From Acanthopleura granulata (lineage: Eukaryota; Mollusca; Polyplacophora; Chitonida; Chitonidae), in assembly GCA_016165875.1 (NCBI GenBank), contig JABBOT010000001.1:12522540-12586539 (forward strand): a stretch of DNA of 64,000 nucleotides, written 5' to 3'. Under the pieces are notes generated by a model, which had not been told where the DNA came from, ran no database searches, and saw nothing but the letters and a program-made list of their open reading frames with translations. Shown here one piece after another: positions 11,851 to 23,800 of this stretch. Every line of letters begins with the position of its first letter. Position 1 is the stretch's first letter. Made by a program: the position numbers and the translations under genes.

Positions 11851-14800
11851 ATGGCAGCGCTCACGAGTATTCGGCAGGGGGACGTGGGTACGACTGTTAT
11901 GGCAGTCCACTCATGGGTGAGTTGTTAGACGAGGAGTCGAGACTGCTGAATCTGCCTAAAAACGTTCATGTACACGGTGTATTTCAACTTGAGGAGACCG
12001 TGGAGGTAGGCGAAGGCATCAGGCGTCAACGGTCTGCAGTCGGCCGTGACGTGATGTACAAAATCAGCACCGTATCATCCGCCAGTATTCCACACATTTC
12101 ATTTCATTCTCCAAATAACGCTGAGCTGCGCAACAATTATTGAAATTCGAATTAAACTGGATTCTATCGTCTGCCTCCATCAGTAGTTGACATCAGCCGA
12201 ATATATCATTCTGCTTTCAGAAACACTTCTGAACAAACCAGCGCGGTGTCACCAATTTTATTTCCTGTTTCTGAGAAATTTAACAATGTTGTGAAGCTGA
12301 ATATCAGGTGTCAGGATACACGAAAATTTACGCCCGATATTGAAAGATAATCATAGTCACACCTTGGAACTCTTCCCTGTACAGCCCCTATGTCTATATA
12401 TCTTTACTAGTTTTTTTTCAAGGAAACCTATTGCTGCTTGAGACACATTGACCATGGTAAGCCTCAGGTTGCTGTTTCCATCCCTCCTTTAAATACTGGA
12501 CTGACAGGATATCCCGCTGTAGCTCAGATATTTGGTTGTCGCAATACCAGTGGGGTCATGCAACCTTCCATTTAATTTCCTGGGAATAGTGCCAGAGTTC
12601 TGCTGCCTCGCAACTCAATCACTTGTGTCTGCTGCCAAAGTACAGACACTCGCAAACATGCGAGCAAAAATTTTGGCAATCTCACCTTCATTATGTAGGA
12701 GCTGTCCGGCCTAGAAGATCATGGCTCCATGTTAAAACTAAATGTTTATGGAAGCATTTCTGTTTGTAGCATGTTCACATGGTGTCGTTTTTGTTTTAAC
12801 ATGGAGCGATGATCTTCTAGGCTGCTCAGCTGAGACTGCCAAATTTGTAATGCGCATGTTTGCGAATGTCTGTACTTTAGTAGGAGACATAAGATAAGTG
12901 GCGGAGTTGTGAGGCAGCAAACTCTGGCGCTATTCCCAGGAAATTAAATGGAAGGTTGCATGACTCCACCGGTATAGCGACATCCAAATATCGGAGCAAC
13001 AGTGGAGTAGATGTTGGACTAGGTTACATACACATGCAGTAATATACAGGCTTTTAGCGCCAGGTGGCTATTGACCAGTTCGGGATAACAACCAAGACGT
13101 ATGATGTTGTTCGATTTTGGCTGGCATTGACAGCATTTGATTGTTGCATCACGCGATAACGCGGGTATCAGTTGTAGCATCACAGTTGACAGAACCGTTA
13201 CTTTGATACAAAGTTACCACGACAGTGATAAATAAAGAATTCTGGCTATTGGCGCAGTTTTGTGCCAGCCAATGTGATGCACTGCTCATGTCTCAGGGCT
13301 TAAGCCAAAGGGGTCCATTTCACTCTTGGCTATACTGATCTTATATCATAAGAGCCACAGTTCATGCCTGTTTTGGACTGCAAACATTGTTCAGAATGGA
13401 CTTATCTGACTTAAAAGTGTGAAAGTGCGTTAGCTGAAGCATGGGTTGCCCGCTGTGTCTATGATACGACCAGTCCAAAATAGGAGTGAAGTAGCCAACT
13501 GGGGCTAATAGGTCTGGTGTTTCTCTCCTACATGTAGTTGCTGACTTGAAACTCATCTGATACGATTGGCACAGAAGTGAGGGTTATAATGCAATGCAAG
13601 GTATCGTAGTCCCTGTAGAAGGATACTTTGTGTGTGATTTCCTCACATAATAGCAGCGCCTTTATCCACAAGTGCATGTATCACTGGTATTGCAATATAT
13701 TTGAAACAGCATACATATTTACCTATAAGTAGCATTGATAAGCTGAAAGTCTGCCTTATTATAGTCTGCACACCAGCCCTAGCAACGTCCAAAGAATGCC
13801 ATTGCTCAGCAATTGTGAATTTTCAGCTGTGAGAAACAACAAAGGTGCTGCAGTTCATTATTGTATTTATGTGTGTCCCTTATTCATAATAGGGTCTTGC
13901 TACATATAGCACTATTCAAAATCATTCATCTGTTTGACCCACAAAATGTATTAGGGTTTATTGTAAATCAGGAATAAGATGTTGGACCCTTTCCTTTTAA
14001 ATTATTTCAGCTATAAGGGTACAAAACCATAGCTGTGCACACTCCTTCGATGCCAACAGCACTAACTCAAGGGTTCAAATCTATCAATTTCTGCATCTTA
14101 TAATAATGTGTCAAAGAAGCACCAATAACATGGCCACATACATGTACTTGGTCATTGTAAATGACACTCAAATTCTTTGAATCAACAATGTATTTATTTG
14201 TGGGACAATGTTGAGCCTTTGTGTACATATACCCTGTGGGTAAATAAATAGTTGTTTTATAACGTGCTCTGCAGGGAGCTAACAGCTATGGCCAGTTGTC
14301 CACAGGTGATTGTGAGGATCGGTATGAGCCAGGGGAGATAACCCTACCTTCCATGTCATCACAAGTACTGGGAATATCTGGAGGTGGAGGTCACAGTTTG
14401 CTAGTCACAGGTATACTCACTTGTTTGGCGTCATGTGTTTGGCGTCATGTGTTTGGTGTGTTACACCAATAGACATGCATTAATGTATTCTGTGGAGTTT
14501 TTTTTTGAAACCAGTTCTAGTTTCATTTTAGTCCAGACTTTCTCTTTTGTTGGTATATTATAGTTTTCTTTTAGATGACATGCACTTAGGCTTCTTTCCC
14601 TGAAAGGGAGAGGGTATAGGGAAGGGGCAACGTAAACAAGTTGGAGTTATCTCCCTTAGTCCACTCATGCCCATCTGCTCAGCTGAAATTCTAGAGGTTG
14701 AACGCGAGGTGTACTGGCTAATACTCTATTTGAAGTCTTTGTCTTGAAATAATGTCCTGATGAAAATTAAAGTTCAGGCCAGTCTTTATGCTCATCAACC

Positions 14801-17800
14801 CTGTTTTGAGGGAGTCATCTTAAGGCTATCTTTATGGCTGTCCATAGAATTAAATTACACGTATTAAACACAGGGACAAAGCAAGCAAAACTCACTTCAT
14901 ATATTAACAGAACTCAGAAAGTATTTCACCAGTATGGTATGCAGGTGTGAACATGAGGAGTGGAAAAGTTTGTCAGTAACTGTCAAGAAGGTCTGTGGTG
15001 TAGCTGGGAAACTCACTTAACCGAGCTGCTTTCTGTACCAATAACCTGAGAGCCATCATAGAAGTAAAAATTCTCAAGTATAATGTTCAAATACGAATCA
15101 AATAAATAACTGAATATCGACATGTCCTTTTTCTTGTTTTTGTGTAGAATACGGAGAGCTGTTTTCTTGTTTGTGTGTTGAATACGGAGAGCTGTTTTCT
15201 TGTTTGTGTGTAGAATGCAGAGAGCTGTTTTCTTGTTTGTGTGTAGAATGCGGAGAGCTGCTTTCTTGTTTGTGTGTAGAATGCGGAGAGCTGTTTTCCT
15301 GTGGTTCGAATAGCAGAGGTCAGTTGGGTTTGGGGCACAGCCGTGATGTTCTCACCCTGGCCAAGGTGACACTACCTGAGGAGGCTAAGGTGCTTAAGGC
15401 TGTGGGAGGATGGGACTTCACACTGGCTCTCACAGGTATGCCCATCCATAGGTGGAACAGTTGACACTACCAGAGGGGGCTAAGGTGCTTAAGGCTGTGG
15501 GAGGATGGGACTTCACATTTGCCCTTACAGGTATGCCAATCCATCAGTGGAACAGTTGACACCACCAGAGGGGGCTAAGGTGTTTAAGGATGTAAGGATG
15601 GGACTTCACACTTGCTCTCACAGGTATGCCCAACCACTGGTGAGACAGTGGGCATTAGGTGATGGGGCTAAGGTGCTTAAGGCTGTGGGAGGATGGGCTT
15701 CACACTTGCTCTCACAGGTATGCCCATTCACGGGTGGAACAGTTGACAGTTGAGGGGGCTAAGGTGCTTAAGTCTGTGGCAGATCTCCTTGATGATGTCT
15801 TCATCTTTTTTAGAAACATTGCGAGTCACACATTTCTTTATTTACTTGATTGGTGTTTTACGCTGTACTCAAGATTATTTCACTTATTTAACCACGGGCA
15901 ACATTATGGTGGAAGGAAATCAAGCAGAGGCTGGGGGAAACCCATGACCATCCACAGGTTGGTGGCAGGCCTTTCCACATATGACGCAAGGGGAAGCCTG
16001 TATTACCTGGTTGTGAACGCACAGGAGCTGCATTGGTGAGAGGCTCCTGGATCATGCGCTGCACAAGTGCGCTGACCTGCTCATTCACGAAGGCCCTTGT
16101 TAACGTCAGTGTTGTTTAATGCTTCAGAGAGCGGCTTTGTGTATGGATGGGGGTCAAATGCCTTTGGTCAACTTGGACTACCTGATGTGAGAGGCCATCA
16201 AAGCAGTCCTGTGAGTGATTAAGTGTAAGAAAAGATAAACTTTCCAGACTTTGTTCCATTCATTTACAAGTGATGTAAAAATATTCCATGATAAATCCGT
16301 GTTGTTTTCCTTGTCATAGCATCTTACAGATATGTTTAAACTTTAGTGTAGAAAGGTGAGCTATACAGTACTGCTCTGCTGAAACCCCAAATCAAGCAGA
16401 GAATTATCGCGTTAATTAATGCATGACAAACAGAGGACGTCTCATGCTAAACAGCAAGGTATGAGTTGCTATCTGAGCGTAGGAATCAGTCAGCTCAGGG
16501 TGAATAAAGACCTGCAAGTAGTCCGGCATATCAGGCTGTCAGCAGGCCCACATGGTGAGTGATGTTCACAACAACAACGGCATAGACCTTAAGTTTGTCA
16601 CAGGCATGCGGTAATTGTCCTTGTCCTGCCAGTACTTACATTATTTCAGTCAGTATATTTTTGACTTTTGAATTACTGGGAGTAGGCCTACAGCTTTTTT
16701 GTTCCTGTACCAGTTTATATCTTGCCATTGGAAATAGATGGGCTAGGCTATATTTTACTGAATGTCGGCTCTGAGACTTGCCAGTAACTTCGGTTTAGTC
16801 CATTAGCAAAAACCTTGGTGAAGCCATTTGCGATTTGTTAATTTAAGTGGACAGTGGAACCCACATAATCGCACACCTGATAAACGCAAACTCTGCCTAA
16901 ATGCAAAGAATTCCCCAGCACAAAAACAAATTGTATTCAGTCTCATTGTTTTTACATGGTATATTTGCAAATCGGTTATATGAAAAGCCCTGTTAATCAA
17001 AAGGTTTTGAACCCTGTAGTTTGGGTTAATCTCTGGGTAATCGCATAAAATCACATCCTGAAAGACCCATCCGTGTGTGCAATCCTTCTCGATGGGACAT
17101 CATGCCGGCTGTCACCTCAGTCTGGCTAGAGTTGTGCATGAATGAATGCCTGCTTTGATTAATCAACATACCTTCATATAATGTTATGTACTCTGTCCAA
17201 CAGTCCGTAAACTTAAAGTTTCTGAGGATTTGAAAAGCCATGCAAGCAAGGATTATGTGTTGTAAGCAATGGCCGAGGGACCCTTGTAAAGCAATACGCG
17301 CTGCCAAACATCATTTTCCTCTTGGAGGGGATGGCAGCATTCTGGCTTATAGTGTTCAAAGAGAAAGCCCTAGAGAGGGCTTGAATTGGCTACTCTCCTA
17401 TAGTTTAAACGTTTGAAAATCTGTATAAATAAAAGGTACCACAGATATGCTACATCCATGTCCTTAACTAACCTCAAGTTTCAAGCACGTATAAATGTTG
17501 CATCGTCCATGTCATATAGACATGGGCCATCCCTGGCCATGAAAGTCAAGGTACTTGAGTTCAATGATTCTGGCAAATCATGTACCTTATGAGACTTACA
17601 TTATTTTTGTACTCTTAAAGTATAGTTGTGTTTAACATTTACACATAAAACATGTTATCTGTGTAAATGAAATATCGACTTCAAATGTCGTCGTGATTAG
17701 ATCACGTGTGAGTAACAAGGGAGGTAATTCACTATCTTGTCTGGATAAATGGCAAACCCTATTAAACGCAAAGAAAGCTCTGGGATTTAAGATTTGCAAA

Positions 17801-20800
17801 TAAGTGAGCTCCACTGTATATATGTGTGTTTTTGAAGTAAAGTTATAAACAGTTGAATAACTGTTCAATGAACTTGAACGTAGACCCTTATTCGTTAATA
17901 TAAATTGGCTCAAAGTTGTACGAAGATTATGTTTTACAGATTTTTTTCTATGACATATTTGATCAAATTTCCTAGAATGTGTCATTTGTTAAGGAGCTCT
18001 GCATACAACATACAAATATACATGTATATGCTTTAATTAGGCCTACAGAGGTGTATATTTCGTCTCTATGTAGATTGCTTGATACTGTGTATTTTGATTT
18101 CAGGACTGCTGTTGGACACGTAAGTTCCACTTCCTCCATGTCATAGGACACATGTTGCACTCATCTCTCCAGGTATACAAACATACACAAACATGTATAT
18201 CCATTAATTACAGAGCCGTACATTTTGTCTATGTTTAGATTGCTTGATAACGTGTGCTTTATATGGTGGTGTATATGTTTCATCTTGATCCTAACCTGAA
18301 ACAACTGAAAAATTGAATTTCAGTTTATGATGGCTGCTCTGCATGGGAAATAATTGATCATCACAGTCAAGAATATGAATTAATATATGAATATAAATTT
18401 AACTAAAATCTTGATTTAATAAGGGATGTCGTCTAGTACAGGTGTATCTGTGATTTCTTGTATGACACTCAGCGGTTGGTTTACCATGTTTATATATGTG
18501 TATATTGGTAGGCCTACTTATCTGATCACATCATTTTTATTATCTGGAATCTAGTTTGGGTATATATAATACATAATTATGTATGTGTGACACTGCTGGG
18601 TGTAGAAGTTTGTTGATTCTCAGCGCAAACTGTACATAGGCCTACATAATCAGTATACAGTACAAGACACAAAATGTGAGTGGTAAAAACCTTCAATTGC
18701 ATCCTCTTTACGCTGCCTGCTCTGTACAATCCCTCAACTCCAGCACACAGGACATGATGGAATCAAGAAACATGTAATTTAAAATTTGTATTTATGTATG
18801 AGTTTCAGTTGCAATAGTAATCTCAATGACAACAGTTGTAGTTGTATTTCTCTTAGCAAGATATCACAGTGAGATGAATTCAGTAGATCGGCCCAGCCAT
18901 GGACCACAGGAGACATCACTGAATGGTGTCGCCCAGACTCCCAGTGAGTTGATCACCTTTCACACGTACACATTTAAACACAGGTGCCCTTTAGCAAACT
19001 GACAAATATACACACTTCAAAACTGAAGAACTGCTCATCAACTGATGAACAGGTAAAGAATATAGGCATTAATTTGTACGGAAGGTATGGAGTAGAGGTG
19101 CGCTACACATGGGAACCCATCAGATGAAGGGCAAAATGAAGAATAGACTGAATCTGTTTCTCTCCCACACCTTGTAAGGTTTATATTTCCATGAATTTAC
19201 TTTACTTGTGTACAACCACCACAAAAGATAGAATGCTCGAACATTTTGTGCCCAAGAGGCCAAACTACATTTTCTTGCACGTCTGTAAGAATTGTGCGCC
19301 CATGCGTGAAGTGGTCTGGTGATACGGCCAACTTCACACCTTTGGCAGGGAACCAGTATCAATGCGAAAGCAGGCTAGTCAATTGCAGAATATTGTGCGA
19401 CGAGTGGGGAAATATCGCATTATAAATTATGCTGATTTGGGTTTTCAGCAGAGCAATACTGTATGGAGTTATCTCCCTTCGTTGAGTTGTCATCATGAAA
19501 ATACTCTGCTCCACAATAATCAAAACTATAACATAATTTTGTTAAATGAACTACAGATTAATATGGTTTCTTATATGCTTGGAAGTTGATTTTTCTTATG
19601 TGCATTGCATTCCACATTTGTTTCAGAGACTATTGGATGGTATTAAACAACCAGTAATTGATGTGGCCGTAGGCTTGAGACATTCTGTAGCTCTAACAGG
19701 TAGAGAAATACACAAAATTTCATTATGTTTAATGAGCCGAGGTATATGTATATTTTTGGTAAATTTACGGATGCGGTCGCTGTGTGTTCCAGTCCAGCTC
19801 ATGCTGGTCACCTGTCCAATTGCATATCAGAAGGTCCACCAGCAACCTGCAGATGGTCATGGGTTTTCACCCAATCTGTGTTTAGTTTCCCTTCACGATA
19901 ATGCTTGCTGCTGTCATATATGTGAAATATTCTTGAGTATGGCATATAGTACCAAAAATGAATAAATAAATAAATTTGATACTTTTAGATAGTAGTAAAT
20001 TTGAGAAACACTCAAAATACTTCAAAGTTTCATATGCCAGATAAATTTTATGAGTGTTGTACCTGGTAATGTGAGTGGGTGGCCCTATTTATATGGTGAC
20101 ATTTATCTTTATTATCTTAGCCAGTGGTGTCCTGTATACCTGGGGAAATGGCAGGAAAGGCCAACTGGGCTGGACAGACAACACAGGCAGACCAGCTGGT
20201 CAAATTGCCACACCAACTGCAGGTGAGTGCAGGTGTGCACGTAACAGATCAGAAAGTTTGGCAGTGACTTGCAAGATGATTGTATTAACATTAGCTGTCC
20301 AGTTATCTCCCCTGTCATTGTAGATGGAAAAAATCCTTAAGTATGTTGTTAAACAGCAATCAACTCTGTAACAGAACAAGTGGCAGTAGAATTGCCAGTG
20401 CCAGTCTTTGCCCCCAAATGTAATTTAGTTGATGCAAACTGCAAAAAAAAAGGATTAAATTAAGGTAAATAAATAAACAGATTAAAATGGTAATACTGTA
20501 GACTTTTGATTGAAATGAAGATATTTGGGAAGATAAATACAAAATGATTTACACATTGTGTGATTGTCTGTGTGAAAGTGTCATAATTATTAACAGCGCT
20601 TGTCTTTTCATTACAGTGGCTTTCCCCTCAGACTGTGGTAAGCCTATATCAGTGACAGCTGGATCTATGCATACCGTAGCCCTCACAGGTGATCCTGCCA
20701 ATTTGTGCAACAGGAATTGTTTCCTTTGTCTTGGTTACAGTTACTGGATGGCACGAAGTCAGCTTTTTTTTTTGGTTTTGCAAATTTGCAGTACTTTGTA

Positions 20801-23800
20801 GAAATACTTTGCTAATCATTCTTTTATTCTAATACATTGTCTGAATTAAACTGTAAAGGTCCCTAGCATGGTTATGAAAACACCCTAAATGAACTGATGT
20901 TAATTCCAAGACTAAATTGCTCATTTTTCCTGATTCTGAGATGTTATAAAGGTGTTTTGAGGTTTGTTTAGAAGGTAGGAACATATTCTACTGAAAGAAT
21001 GTAAGTTTCAATATCAAAAATAATAGTCCTCTTTTGTAGATATTCTGTGTAACGTCGCAGTAAATGGAATATCCTGTCACTAATCTCACCAATCCCAGTA
21101 CTTATTTTTTTGAAAGATAGATTCAACCTTCTCTTCTTCTCACAGTCATTCTGTCCATCTCTCAGTCAGGTCCAACTTTCTCTTGTTCAGACAGTCATTC
21201 TGTCCATCTCTCAGTCAGTTCCAACTTTCTCTTGTTCAGACAGTCATTCTGTCCATCTCTCAGTCAGTTCCAACTTTCTCTTGTTCAGACAGTCATTCTG
21301 TCCATCTCTCAGTCAGTTCCAACTTTCTCTTGTTCAGACAGTCATTCTGTCCATCTCTCAGTCAGTTCCAACTTTCTCTTGTTCAGACAGTCATTCTGTC
21401 CATCTCTCAGTCAGTTCCAACTTTCTCTTGTTCAGACAGTCATCGTGTTCATCTCTTGGTTAGATCAAACTTTCTCTTGTTCAGTCATTCTGTCCATCTC
21501 ACAGTCAGGGCTAACTATCCCATGGTCAGTCAGTCATTCTGTCTGCATTTCACACAGGTCACACTTTCTTTTGTTCAGTCATTCTATCCATCTCTCAGTC
21601 GGGTCCAACTTTCTCTTGTTCAGATAGTCATTTTGTCCATCTCTCAGTCAGGTATAATTTTCTCTTGTTCAGACAGTAATTCTGCCCTTTTCTTGGTCAT
21701 TTACAAGTTTCTCATGTTTAGTCAGTCATTCTGTATGCATCTCAGTCATATCAAACTTTCACTAATTCAGACAGTCATTCTGTCCATCCCTCAGACAGGT
21801 TCAACTCCCTCTTGTTCAGACAGTCATTCTGTCCATCCCTCAGACAGGTTCAACTCCCTCTTGTTCAGACAGTCATTCTGTCCATCTCTCAGACAGGTCA
21901 AACATTCTGCTGTACAGACTGTCATTCAGATCGTCATTTTGCCCGCATCTCGGAAAGGTCAAACTCTCACTAGTTCAGACAGTCATTGTGTCCATCACTC
22001 TCACAGGTGAGGCTTTCTCTTGTTCAGACAGTTATTCTGTGGTGCCTTGGACAGGTCAAACTTTGTCATTCTGTCCATGCATCAGACAGGTCCAGCTGTC
22101 TCTTGTTCATACAGCTGTTTCTTTTCATCTCCTAGACAGGGGTGAAGTGTTTATTTGGGGTTGTAACAAACATGGTCAGGGCTGCATTCAACCTGGCACT
22201 GCCACCTCCCTAAACAAACCCCAGAGGGTGGAGGCCTGTATGTTAGGGGACATGAAAATCACTGCAGTGAGAAGTGGATGGACACACATTCTCTGTCATA
22301 CAGGTATTCAACCCCACAACATTACTCTGCTGCTTGTAACTTTGACAATATAATCAAGGCCAGCTTGTTTACAAGATACAACCTCCTCCTTTTGTGATGA
22401 CATGCAAATAATGTAAACCATTCGCTGTTTTATAATTTGAAGCCAAGATCACCCGTGAGATTTCAGACTGAATATGTGAATACGTCTTTCCTTTGTCTTT
22501 AGACTTATGCGAGGAATTAATCGCTGATGATCATTGTACAGATGCAGTAATGGTGAACCCTGGGTCTTACCTGTAATACAGCCCACAGTACAGCTTACAC
22601 TGTATAGTACTGCATTCAGTAATTGACCTCAAGCCCATCCCTGGGGAATCCGTGAAGCGTCAGTGCAGCGTAATAACCCAGATGCCTCTCACAGTCGATG
22701 TGAGTTTACGTCCAGCTCAAGATTGCTTTCTCTCCAGCCATATGTGGGAAGGTCAACTAGTAACCTGCGAATGGTCGTGGTTTACCCCTGTGCTCTGCCC
22801 AGTTTCCTCCTGCCAAATGCTGGTTGCGGTCACATAAGTGAAATATTCTTGAGTACGGTATAAAACATCAATGAAATAAATAAAATAAATCAAACCCATC
22901 CCATAGGAACAGTCGCAAGGACTGTCCAGCTTAGTCAGTTGAAGCATTGATCTCATTGCAGCTGAATTGGTTCCTGACTCGTGAGAAGCCAGAAGTGAGA
23001 TCCAGTTCGTGCTAATTTGACTGCAGCTCTAAGTCAAGATGTTTGTCAGTTATCTGGTGAAGGGCTGGTGGTTTGCGCCAGACGATTGACCTCCTGCATC
23101 CATAAACCCCATTGCCGACACATGAAAGTATTAGCCTTTTATGGAGTTACACAACCTATGAGGATGTGTGTTCGAATCCAGCGACATCTGGTTTGACTTG
23201 ACCTGCCTTTAGAAGATCCCTAAACCATAAAATCTTAATATCAGCATACAATATACATATATATATTTATATATATACTATTTATGATTATGTCTTCAGA
23301 GTCTGGCGGTGTGATAAGCTGGGGGAGAGGTGACTATGGTCAGCTGGGTCGTCCCTGTACAGCACCTTTCTCTCACATCCCTGGGAGGGTTCCAGACCTA
23401 GGAGGGGTCACCCAGATAGCATGTGGATCTGAACACAACCTGGCCATCACAGGTAAATCAGCAATAACAAGGTGACAGAATACATCTTGTTGCACCAGGT
23501 CGCCTTTTACAGGCTACACCTTGTTGTACCAGGTGGCCTTTGACGGACTGCACCTTGTTGTACCAGGTGGCCTTTGACAGACTACATCTTGTTGTACCAG
23601 GTAGCCTTTGACAGACTACATCTTGTTGTACCAGGTGGTCTTTGACAGGCTACACCTTGTTGTACCAGGTGGTCTTTGACAGGCTACACCTTGTTGTACC
23701 AGGTGACCTTTGACAGTCTACACCTTGTTGTACCAGGTGACTTTTGACAGGCTACACCTTGTTGTACCAGGTGAACTTTGACAGGTTACACCTTGTTGTA

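Noticed and set aside
16803..17307. Minus-strand frames of 83-93 codons inside the candidate DNA transposon
   Set aside because: No DDE, CENP-B or helix-turn-helix signature of a pogo/Tigger transposase is visible. The element, if real, is non-autonomous.
18857..18943. Possible extra SERGEF exon with good acceptor (TCTCTTAG) and donor (GTGAGT)
   Set aside because: It is open only when entered in phase 1 and left in phase 1, but the flanking exons 4 and 5 join in phase 0. The phase-0 reading hits a stop at once. Exons 4 and 5 join directly and match SERGEF.
21110..22353. Long plus-strand open frames (up to 275 codons) rich in Ser/Phe/Gln
   Set aside because: They follow the 49-bp tandem unit, which has no stop in some frames. 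The composition is purely the repeat, and the region is an intron of SERGEF.
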